Positions 1 through 6,377 of a stretch of 15,070 nt of DNA are shown in pieces. The position numbers were made by a program, and so were the translations under genes. How positions within the stretch are numbered: position 1 is the first letter of the stretch; each line of letters opens with the position of its first letter. The notes below the pieces were generated by a model that was not told the DNA's origin, made no database searches, and saw nothing but the letters and a program-made list of their open reading frames with translations. This DNA comes from Flavobacterium sp. (GTDB lineage: Bacteria > Bacteroidota > Bacteroidia > Flavobacteriales > Flavobacteriaceae), in contig SEBM01000027.1 of assembly GCA_004296145.1 (NCBI GenBank), positions 1-15,070 of the forward strand, given 5' to 3'.

Positions 1-49
1 ATCCTGAACTTTGCTTCATCAAATTATAACAATTAAAAAAATAATAATC

Positions 50-853
50 ATGAAAACAATTTTTATCACAGGCGCATCATCAGGTTTAGGAAAAGCAACA
101 GCAAAATTATTTCAGGCAAAAGGCTGGAATGTAATTGCAACCATGAGAAATCCTGAAAAGGAAACAGAACTTTCTGGTTTAGAAAATGTAACGCTTTTAC
201 CATTAGACGTTACCAATTATGATCAGATACAAAGTACCGTTAAAAAAGCAATTGAATTAAGTGACATTGATATCGTTTACAACAATGCCGGTTATGGTTT
301 AATTGGCCCATTGGAAAGTTTAAGTGACGATCAGATTAGCAAACAACTTGACACTAATTTATTAGGTGTAATTCGTGTTACGAATGCTTTTATCCCTTAT
401 TTCAGAGAAAGAAAAAGCGGCTTATTTATCTCAACAACTTCTATTGGCGGACTGATTGCTTTTCCTTTAGGATCTGTATATCATGCTACAAAATGGGGAT
501 TGGAAGGCTGGAGCGAAAGCATGGCTTTCGAACTAAATCCGTTTGGGATAAACATCAAAACCGTTTCTCCGGGAGGTATCAAAACAGAATTTTTACACGG
601 TTCTCTTGACACAGGAACACTGCCTGCGTACGAAGCAATGACGAAAAAAATGTATGAAAACGTAGATGTCATGTTTGAAATGGCTTCGACTCCAGAACAA
701 ATTGCCGATGTTGTTTACGAAGCTGCTACAGACGGCAAAAACCAACTGAGATATATTGCTGGTGAAGATGCAAAAGCGCTTTACAAACAAAGACTGGAAC
801 AAGGAGACGAAGTTTTTCGTGCTGGGTTTGGCAAACAGTTTTTAGAAGCATAA
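50..853 (+). CDS. Short-chain dehydrogenase/reductase (SDR family oxidoreductase)
   Basis: A classical-type SDR of 267 residues that should carry out NAD(P)-dependent oxidation or reduction of an unidentified substrate in the cytoplasm. The Rossmann cofactor motif TGASSGLG is at residues 7-14, NNAG at 78-81, and the catalytic set is N103, S131, Y144 and K148 (YHATK). The PGG after strand 6 is at residues 174-176. I chose the ATG at 50; the frame is open upstream to a TTG at 11, but the added residues are low-complexity and the glycine motif sits correctly relative to the ATG. An intrinsic terminator follows directly, and an AraC-type regulator is next on the same strand, a common pairing for SDR genes. 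The family is certain; the substrate cannot be read from sequence. Confidence 0.93.
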   Translation: MKTIFITGASSGLGKATAKLFQAKGWNVIATMRNPEKETELSGLENVTLLPLDVTNYDQIQSTVKKAIELSDIDIVYNNAGYGLIGPLESLSDDQISKQLDTNLLGVIRVTNAFIPYFRERKSGLFISTTSIGGLIAFPLGSVYHATKWGLEGWSESMAFELNPFGINIKTVSPGGIKTEFLHGSLDTGTLPAYEAMTKKMYENVDVMFEMASTPEQIADVVYEAATDGKNQLRYIAGEDAKALYKQRLEQGDEVFRAGFGKQFLEA

Positions 854-862
854 TTATTCCTG

Positions 863-906
863 ATACCGCTCAGATTTTAAAAGCCTGAGCGGTATTCGTT
901 TTTTAA
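863..906 (+). terminator. Intrinsic terminator after the SDR gene
   Basis: A perfect 11-bp stem pairs 863-873 (ATACCGCTCAG) with 885-895 (CTGAGCGGTAT) around an 11-nt loop. A run of six T follows at 899-904. It starts 9 nt after the SDR stop codon, so the AraC gene downstream probably has its own promoter or depends on read-through. Confidence 0.88.
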
Positions 907-925
907 TTTTTTATACATTTATATC

Positions 926-1846
926 ATGGAAAAGAAAAACCACAATCCCGCAAAAATTTCCTCTATTTCGCAATTTCATAGTTTAGTAAATCTGCCAAAG
1001 CCACTTCATCCTATGATTAGTCTGGTCGATAATACGCAGCTTGTTGTAAGTGCCGATATAGATAACACGTCTTTTTTGCTTGATTTTTATAAGATATCTT
1101 ATAAATTTTCTACCAGCGGAAAAATGGGTTACGGTCAGGGATATTATGATTTTAATGAAGGCGGATTACTATTTGCTTCTCCTAACCAGCTGATTTTTAC
1201 CGAAAATGAAGAAGGTGTTGAATATGGTGGTTTTACATTACTTTTTCATCCGGATTTTATTCGAAATTATCCTTTAGGAAAAAGCATTAAAAAATATGGC
1301 TTCTTTTCTTATGATACTAACGAAGCTTTACATCTTTCCGACAAGGAAAAAACCATTATTATCGGATTATTAACGAGCATTGATAACGAACTTCATACTG
1401 CAATTGACGAAATGAGTCAGGACGTAATTGTTTCTTATATTGATGTTTTACTCAATTACAGCAATCGCTTTTACAAACGTCAATTCATTACAAGAAAAAC
1501 AATTAGTAGTGATCTATTATTAAAAGTAGAAGAAACTTTGGATGATTATCTTAATAATGCTGAAACTCTTAAAAGAGGATTGCCAACAGTAGATTTTCTT
1601 GCTTCTCAAATTAATGTTTCGACGCATTATTTGAGCGATATGCTACGAAATTTAACCGGACTAAATGCGCAACAGCATATTCATTCCAAACTAATTGAAA
1701 AATCAAAAGACTTTCTTATTTCTACTAATCTTTCTGTAGCAGAAATTGCGTATCAATTGGGATTTGAATATCCTCAGTCGTTTAGTAAACTTTTCAAAAA
1801 GAAAACAAGTCTTACTCCATTAGAGTTTAAAAACTCATTAAATTAG
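926..1846 (+). CDS. AraC-family transcriptional regulator
   Basis: A 306-residue one-component regulator. The C-terminal third is an AraC/XylS DNA-binding domain with two helix-turn-helix units: about residues 222-241 (starting VDFLASQINVSTHYLSDM) and about 271-292 (starting VAEIAYQLGFEYPQSFSK). The second contains the family's characteristic GFxxxxxFSKLFKK pattern. The N-terminal about 190 residues look like a cupin-like sensing domain of the type seen in many Bacteroidota AraC proteins, without a recognisable ligand signature. Length is normal. The gene follows the SDR gene in the same direction, separated by a strong terminator, which fits a regulator and its target lying side by side. That pairing is inferred. 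The ATG at 926 follows an AT-rich stretch; TACATTTA, 10-17 nt before it, is a one-mismatch match to the -7 box, too weak to call. Confidence 0.93.
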   Translation: MEKKNHNPAKISSISQFHSLVNLPKPLHPMISLVDNTQLVVSADIDNTSFLLDFYKISYKFSTSGKMGYGQGYYDFNEGGLLFASPNQLIFTENEEGVEYGGFTLLFHPDFIRNYPLGKSIKKYGFFSYDTNEALHLSDKEKTIIIGLLTSIDNELHTAIDEMSQDVIVSYIDVLLNYSNRFYKRQFITRKTISSDLLLKVEETLDDYLNNAETLKRGLPTVDFLASQINVSTHYLSDMLRNLTGLNAQQHIHSKLIEKSKDFLISTNLSVAEIAYQLGFEYPQSFSKLFKKKTSLTPLEFKNSLN

Positions 1847-1930
1847 TCTTCGAAATTCTTCCTGCAAGACAAATGAAATCTTCTAAAAATACCCAAATTT
1901 TCATAAAAATTCACTTCTTGGATGTCGTAG

Positions 1931-1958
1931 TATTTAGACGTTTTATTGAGTCTAAATA
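1931..1958. repeat. 9-bp perfect inverted repeat, possible operator or weak hairpin
   Basis: TATTTAGAC (1931-1939) and GTCTAAATA (1950-1958) are exact reverse complements around a 10-nt spacer. No T-run follows on the plus strand, so it is not a typical terminator. Dyads of this kind can be regulator sites, but no regulator is identified. It lies 85 nt after the AraC stop and about 310 nt before the leuC promoter. Confidence 0.5.
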
Positions 1959-2267
1959 GCGTTCAAAAAAACAACTTCAAAGCGCTTAAAATCCAAAAAA
2001 GGTTCGATTTCAAAAAGAAATCAAAACTAACAATTATTACTATTTTTACTCAATTTGTTACATTTTTTCAAACAAAATCTTATATTTTATAGTGATTTTG
2101 AGATAAATTTGCAAACTATTAAAATTAAAATCAATTAAATAAAATTTAAGCTAAAAAAGAAAATCAAAATCAATTTCCTTATCATTTTTTGACCAAAATT
2201 GAGCGTACAAAAGCAGTTTCGCAATTTGTATTTTAGTTTGGGTATCGTATATAATGAAATATTGAAA

Positions 2268-2297
2268 TTGACGCCTTTGTATCTTTTTTTACTTTTG
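2268..2297 (+). promoter_or_regulatory. Bacteroidota-type promoter of the leu operon
   Basis: TTG at 2268-2270 (-33 element) is followed after 19 nt by TACTTTTG at 2290-2297, a full match to the TANNTTTG -7 consensus. The spacing is as expected for the group's primary sigma factor. The predicted start of transcription, near 2303, gives leuC a leader of about 60 nt. Confidence 0.7.
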
Positions 2298-2310
2298 TTT
2301 TGCTATTATA

Positions 2311-2331
2311 ATGAACAGGGAATTGCTGTAG
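2311..2331 (+). CDS. Possible six-codon leader peptide MNRELL
   Basis: ATG at 2311 opens six codons, the last two TTG and CTG (Leu-Leu), then TAG. It begins about 8 nt after the predicted transcript start and ends 31 nt before the leuC ATG. Consecutive codons for the pathway end product just before a stop suggest a leader peptide that senses charged tRNA-Leu. However, the frame is very short, there is no recognisable ribosome binding site, and no terminator/antiterminator pair lies between it and leuC. This is a candidate only. Confidence 0.25.
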   Translation: MNRELL

Positions 2332-2362
2332 TTATAGAAATTACAATTAAAAAAAAATAAAA

Positions 2363-3757
2363 ATGAGTAAGACATTATTTGACAAAGTATGGGATTCACA
2401 CGTTGTGCGTAAAATTGAAGATGGACCAGATGTGTTTTTTATTGACCGTCATTTCATTCACGAAGTTACGAGTCCTGTTGCTTTTTTAGGATTAAAAGCC
2501 AGAGACGTTAAGGTTTTATACCCAGAGCGTACTTTTGCAACTGCAGATCACAATACACCAACCATAAACCAACATTTACCAGTTGAAGATGCTTTATCAG
2601 CAAATCAGCTAAAAGCGCTAGAAGATAATGCTGCCGAATACGGTATTTCTCACTGGGGATTAGGTCACATTAAAAATGGTATTGTACACGTAGTTGGTCC
2701 TGAAAACGGAATTACTTTGCCAGGTGCTACTATTGTATGTGGTGATTCGCATACGTCTACTCACGGTGCTTTTGGAGCGATTGCTTTTGGTATCGGAACT
2801 TCTGAGGTTGAAATGGTGCTTTCTACTCAATGTATTATGCAGCCAAAACCAAAGAAAATGCGTATCAACGTAAACGGTCAGTTAAGTAAAGGTGTTGGTC
2901 CTAAAGACGTTGCGCTTTACATTATTGCGCAATTAACTACTTCTGGAGGTACAGGATATTTTGTTGAATATGCTGGTGATGTTTTTGAAAACATGACTAT
3001 GGAAGGACGTATGACAGTTTGTAACTTAAGTATCGAAATGGGTGCCCGTGGAGGTATGATTGCTCCTGACCAAACTACTTTTGATTTCCTTGAGGGAAGA
3101 CTTTACGCTCCAAAAGGAGAAGCTTGGACTAAAGCTGTTGAATACTGGAAAACACTTAAAACAGACGCTGATGCAGTTTTTGATGCAGAATTAAACATCA
3201 AAGCATCTGATATTGAACCTATGATTACTTATGGTACTAACCCTGGAATGGGAATTGGTATCTCTAAACATATTCCGAGCGCTGACCAAGTAGAAGGTGG
3301 TGAGGAAACATATAAAAAATCCCTTGCTTACATGGGCTTCAATGAAGACGATGTAATGATCGGAAAACAAATTGATTACGTTTTCTTAGGAAGTTGTACA
3401 AATGGTCGTATTGAAGATTTTAGAGCTTTCGCTGAAATTGTAAAAGGAAGAAAAAAAGCAGATAATGTTACAGCTTGGTTAGTTCCGGGTTCTCATGTTG
3501 TTGAAGCTCAGATCAAAGAAGAAGGTATTTTGGATATTTTGACAGAAGCTGGTTTCGTATTACGTCAGCCGGGCTGTTCTGCTTGTTTGGCAATGAACGA
3601 TGATAAAGTTCCTGCTGGAAAATATGCAGTAAGTACTTCTAACAGAAACTTTGAAGGCCGCCAGGGTCCTGGTTCAAGAACGCTTTTGGCAAGTCCAATT
3701 ATGGCTGCTGCAGCTGCGGTTACAGGAAAATTGACTGACCCGAGAGAATTGTTCTAG
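2363..3757 (+). CDS. leuC: 3-isopropylmalate dehydratase large subunit LeuC
   Basis: A 464-residue aconitase-family large subunit, close to the usual about 466. With LeuD it isomerises 2-isopropylmalate to 3-isopropylmalate, and in citramalate-using organisms it also converts citramalate to 3-methylmalate. The three [4Fe-4S] cysteines are C345 (in FLGSCTNGR), C405 and C408 (in GCSACLAMN). Typical substrate-site segments GDSHTSTHGAFG and NRNFEGRQGPGSRT are intact. It is the first gene of the leuC-leuD-synthase-leuB cluster, with a promoter 66 nt upstream and 112 nt to leuD. The start follows an A-rich stretch, as is normal here. Confidence 0.98.
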   Translation: MSKTLFDKVWDSHVVRKIEDGPDVFFIDRHFIHEVTSPVAFLGLKARDVKVLYPERTFATADHNTPTINQHLPVEDALSANQLKALEDNAAEYGISHWGLGHIKNGIVHVVGPENGITLPGATIVCGDSHTSTHGAFGAIAFGIGTSEVEMVLSTQCIMQPKPKKMRINVNGQLSKGVGPKDVALYIIAQLTTSGGTGYFVEYAGDVFENMTMEGRMTVCNLSIEMGARGGMIAPDQTTFDFLEGRLYAPKGEAWTKAVEYWKTLKTDADAVFDAELNIKASDIEPMITYGTNPGMGIGISKHIPSADQVEGGEETYKKSLAYMGFNEDDVMIGKQIDYVFLGSCTNGRIEDFRAFAEIVKGRKKADNVTAWLVPGSHVVEAQIKEEGILDILTEAGFVLRQPGCSACLAMNDDKVPAGKYAVSTSNRNFEGRQGPGSRTLLASPIMAAAAAVTGKLTDPRELF

Positions 3758-3832
3758 TCAATGTCAATTGCAATAACAATTTCAAAAATCAATTACAATC
3801 GTTTTTAGGTTTAAATAGGTTCTCATTTTCAG

Positions 3833-3867
3833 AAAATCTAAAATCTAAAATCCAAAATCTAAAATTA
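3833..3867 (+). repeat. Tandem 7-nt repeat (AAAATCT) abutting the leuD start
   Basis: Four consecutive heptamers, AAAATCT, AAAATCT, AAAATCC and AAAATCT (3833-3860), are followed by a decayed AAAATTA (3861-3867), ending 2 nt before the leuD ATG. The array therefore forms the whole translation-start region of leuD. The A-rich word suits the weak, A-rich start signals of Bacteroidota. Confidence 0.85.
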
Positions 3868-3869
3868 AA

Positions 3870-4466
3870 ATGGCATACGATAAATTTAATATACTTACCA
3901 GCAGTGCAGTGCCGCTGCCAATTGAGAACGTAGATACAGATCAAATCATCCCGGCTCGTTTCTTAAAAGCTACAAAACGTGAAGGTTTTGGAGACAATCT
4001 TTTTAGAGACTGGAGATATAATGGGGATGATACTCCAAAAGCAGATTTCGTTTTAAACGATGCTACTTATAGCGGAAAAATTTTGGTTGGAGGAAAAAAC
4101 TTCGGTTCAGGATCTTCTAGAGAGCACGCTGCGTGGGCGGTTTACGATTACGGATTCCGCGCTGTAGTTTCTAGTTTCTTTGCAGACATCTTCAAAGGAA
4201 ACTGTTTGAATATTGGTGTTTTGCCAGTACAAGTAAGCCCAGAATTTGCTGATACAATCTTTAAAGCAATCGAAGCTGATCCTAAAACAGAATTAGAAAT
4301 CAACTTACCAAACCAAACGATTACTTTGTTAGCTACAGGACAACAAGAATCTTTTGCTATTAACGGTTACAAAAAGAACAATATGATCAATGGTTTTGAT
4401 GATATTGATTATTTACAAAACATTAAAGGAGATATTCAGGCTTTCGCCGATAAACTTCCTTATTAA
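3870..4466 (+). CDS. leuD: 3-isopropylmalate dehydratase small subunit LeuD
   Basis: A 198-residue swivelling small subunit of isopropylmalate isomerase, partner of the LeuC encoded just upstream. The hallmark segments are VDTDQIIPARFLK near residues 21-33 and GGKNFGSGSSREHAAW, which lines the active site at the subunit interface. Length matches the family (about 200). The ATG at 3870 follows a heptamer array that replaces a normal ribosome binding site. A terminator-like hairpin begins 23 nt after the stop codon, so leuCD may be expressed more highly than the two genes that follow. Confidence 0.98.
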   Translation: MAYDKFNILTSSAVPLPIENVDTDQIIPARFLKATKREGFGDNLFRDWRYNGDDTPKADFVLNDATYSGKILVGGKNFGSGSSREHAAWAVYDYGFRAVVSSFFADIFKGNCLNIGVLPVQVSPEFADTIFKAIEADPKTELEINLPNQTITLLATGQQESFAINGYKKNNMINGFDDIDYLQNIKGDIQAFADKLPY

Positions 4467-4488
4467 TAGAAATCACATTCAGTCTATT

Positions 4489-4525
4489 AGACCCGACAGG
4501 TTTCAAAAATCGGTCGGGTCTTTCT
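4489..4525 (+). terminator. Terminator-like hairpin between leuD and the synthase gene
   Basis: AGACCCGAC (4489-4497) pairs perfectly with GTCGGGTCT (4513-4521) over 9 bp with a 15-nt loop, followed by TTTCT. The loop AGG...C-G remnants look like a decayed longer palindrome of the form ACCCGACAGGTTT...AAACCTGTCGGGT. The T-tract is short, so partial termination within the operon is more likely than a full stop. Confidence 0.6.
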
Positions 4526-4549
4526 AAGTTAAATATTTAGGAATATAGA

Positions 4550-4669
4550 ACGCAGATTAGACAGATCTGCTATCGCAGAAACGCTGATAAAAACTGATCT
4601 TTAAAATTGAAGAAAGTAAAATCCGTATCAATCCGCGTTTTCGCGAAAGCGAATCCGCAAAATCAGCGT
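4550..4669. repeat. Long imperfect inverted repeat (49-nt arms)
   Basis: Positions 4550-4598 aligned with the reverse complement of 4621-4669 match at 34 of 49 positions with no gaps, around a 22-nt centre. Both arms are built of GATT/CGC-rich words such as ACGCAGATT, AATCCGCG and AATCAGCGT. Smaller hairpins sit inside each arm (TCTGC/GCAGA at 4566-4579; TTTCGCGAAA at 4639-4648). It resembles dispersed intergenic elements that I recall from Flavobacterium genomes. It has no transposase and no clear target-site duplication. Confidence 0.75.
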
Positions 4670-4717
4670 ATAATACAAGCATATGTGCTTAAAGAGTTAG
4701 AAATACAGAATATCAAT

Positions 4718-6238
4718 ATGGAAAAAAGAAAAATTGAAATAATGGATACGACGCTTCGTGACGGTGAACAAACGTCTGGAGTATCTTTTTCTGCTGCAGA
4801 AAAACTGACCATTGCACAATTATTGTTGGAAGAATTAAATATTGATAGAATCGAAATTGCTTCGGCACGTGTGAGCGAAGGAGAATTTCAAGGTGTAAAA
4901 GGCATTATGTCCTGGGCCGAAGAAAAAGGATATACCAATAGAATCGAAGTTTTGACTTTTGTTGATGGCGGTCTTTCTATAGAATGGATGAAAAAATCGG
5001 GTGCCAAAGTTCAGAATCTGTTAACCAAAGGTTCTCTGAATCACCTGACACATCAATTAAAAAAAACACCGGAACAACATTTTTCTGAAATTGCTCAGGC
5101 TATTTCTTTAGCGAAAGAAAATAATATTGAAACTAATGTTTACTTAGAAGACTGGAGCAACGGAATGCGAAATTCTCCTGAATATGTTTTTCAATATTTA
5201 GATTTCCTGACAAAACAACCCGTTAAAAGAATTTTACTTCCTGATACTTTAGGCGTTTTAATTCCGTCGCAGGCATTTGAATTTATTTCAAAAATCACGG
5301 CAAAATATCCTAATACCCATTTTGATTTCCATGCTCATAACGATTACGATTTAAGTGTTGCCAATGTTATGGAAGCCATAAAAGCAGGAATAAATGGTCT
5401 TCACGTAACGGTAAACGGAATGGGAGAACGCGCCGGAAATGCGCCTCTTGAAAGTACAGTTGCCGTAATTAATGATTATATGCCAGAAGTAAGCATCGGC
5501 ATAAAAGAAACCTCTTTATATTCTGTAAGCAAACTGGTAGAAACTTTTACGGGTTACAGAATTCCTGCCAACAAACCTATTGTGGGCGACAATGTTTTTA
5601 CTCAAACTGCCGGAATTCACGCTGACGGCGACAACAAAAACAATCTTTATTTTAATGATCTTCTTCCGGAACGTTTTGGAAGAAAAAGAAAATATGCACT
5701 CGGGAAAACTTCCGGGAAAGCCAATATCGAAAAAAATCTTCAGGAATTGGGTTTAAAACTAAATCAGGAAGATTTAAAGTTGGTTACACAAAGAATTATC
5801 GAATTGGGCGACAAAAAAGAAACCGTTACCAAAGAAGATTTACCTTATATTATTTCTGATGTTTTAGACAGTCATACGTATCAGGACAAAATCACAATAG
5901 ATTCTTATATGCTGGTTCATTCTAAAGGAATGCGCCCGTCGACTACTTTATCTTTAAATTTAGACGGAGAAATAATCGAAGAAAACGCACAAGGCGACGG
6001 TCAGTTTGACGCTTTTATGAATGCTTTATCAAAAATTTACAAAAGCAAAAAATTAACGTTACCAAAATTAATAGATTACGCCGTTAGAATCCCGCCAGGA
6101 AGTAGTTCAGATGCTTTATGCGAAACGATCATAACCTGGACAAACAACGGAAAAGAATTTAAAACCCGAGGTTTAGATTCGGATCAAACCGTTGCCGCAA
6201 TAATTGCGACACAGAAAATGTTGAATATAGTTACCTAA
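4718..6238 (+). CDS. cimA/leuA: LeuA/CimA-family synthase, probably (R)-citramalate synthase
   Basis: A 506-residue DRE-TIM metallolyase. The TIM barrel opens with DTTLRDGEQ (R14, D15), the metal site is HAHND (H205, H207) and GERAGNAPLE follows. HADGD with N309-L310-Y311 lies in the linker, and residues about 390-506 form a LeuA-type allosteric domain. Motifs near the substrate pocket match what I remember of Leptospira citramalate synthase, not classical LeuA: EIASARVSEGEF, NLLTKGSLNHL and NVYLEDWSNG, including L79, L102, Y142 and E144 at the places described for pyruvate selectivity. The product is then citramalate, feeding LeuCD/LeuB towards 2-oxobutyrate and isoleucine; 2-isopropylmalate synthase activity remains possible. 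I start at ATG 4718. The frame is open upstream to 4607, but that part is translated from a repeat element. Confidence 0.88.
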   Translation: MEKRKIEIMDTTLRDGEQTSGVSFSAAEKLTIAQLLLEELNIDRIEIASARVSEGEFQGVKGIMSWAEEKGYTNRIEVLTFVDGGLSIEWMKKSGAKVQNLLTKGSLNHLTHQLKKTPEQHFSEIAQAISLAKENNIETNVYLEDWSNGMRNSPEYVFQYLDFLTKQPVKRILLPDTLGVLIPSQAFEFISKITAKYPNTHFDFHAHNDYDLSVANVMEAIKAGINGLHVTVNGMGERAGNAPLESTVAVINDYMPEVSIGIKETSLYSVSKLVETFTGYRIPANKPIVGDNVFTQTAGIHADGDNKNNLYFNDLLPERFGRKRKYALGKTSGKANIEKNLQELGLKLNQEDLKLVTQRIIELGDKKETVTKEDLPYIISDVLDSHTYQDKITIDSYMLVHSKGMRPSTTLSLNLDGEIIEENAQGDGQFDAFMNALSKIYKSKKLTLPKLIDYAVRIPPGSSSDALCETIITWTNNGKEFKTRGLDSDQTVAAIIATQKMLNIVT

Positions 6239-6241
6239 GAT

Positions 6242-6370
6242 GCTAAGCTACTAAGGTTCTAAGAATTGAATTTAGTAGCTTAGCAACTTAGTAGCTCAGA
6301 AGCTTAAAAAAATAACCGCTAAGAAAAAAACTTAGAAGCTTAGCAACTCAGAACCTTAGAACCTTAAAAT
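6242..6370. repeat. Octamer word-repeat element (CTTAGNRN) between the synthase gene and leuB
   Basis: Two runs of five 8-nt words lie at 6271-6310 (TTTAGTAG, CTTAGCAA, CTTAGTAG, CTCAGAAG, CTTAAAAA) and 6331-6370 (CTTAGAAG, CTTAGCAA, CTCAGAAC, CTTAGAAC, CTTAAAAT). Inverted copies occupy 6242-6263. They create a perfect 13-bp stem (6242-6254 with 6272-6284) and an alternative 10-bp pairing of 6254-6263 with 6355-6364. The second run ends 7 nt before the leuB ATG and fills nearly the whole 139-nt gap. Confidence 0.85.
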
Positions 6371-6377
6371 AAAAATA

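Larger units (their letters stand above)
1847..2362. other. 516-nt intergenic region upstream of leuC
   Basis: No protein-coding gene was found here. It holds a 9-bp inverted repeat (1931-1939 with 1950-1958), a small 6-bp hairpin (GATTTC 2006-2011 with GAAATC 2017-2022), a very A/T-rich stretch at about 2030-2190, a promoter at 2268-2297, and a six-codon reading frame at 2311-2331. No T-tract terminator for the AraC gene could be identified. Confidence 0.7.

Noticed and set aside
11..49. Longer SDR start at TTG 11
   Set aside because: The extra 13 residues are Ile/Lys low-complexity and the SDR glycine motif is correctly placed from the ATG at 50.
2006..2022. GATTTC/GAAATC hairpin as terminator of the AraC gene
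   Set aside because: Only 6 bp, A/T-rich, no following T-run and about 160 nt after the stop codon.
2104..2111. TAAATTTG as an alternative leu promoter -7 box
   Set aside because: It matches the consensus, but no TTG or TTTG lies 17-24 nt upstream, and the 2268-2297 pair is better placed.
3833..3867. CRISPR-like repeats
   Set aside because: Units are 7 nt, contiguous and without spacers; no cas genes nearby.
4607..4717. N-terminal extension of the LeuA/CimA protein from TTG 4607
   Set aside because: The codons come from the palindromic repeat and the family starts just before DTTLRDGEQ, as given by the ATG at 4718.
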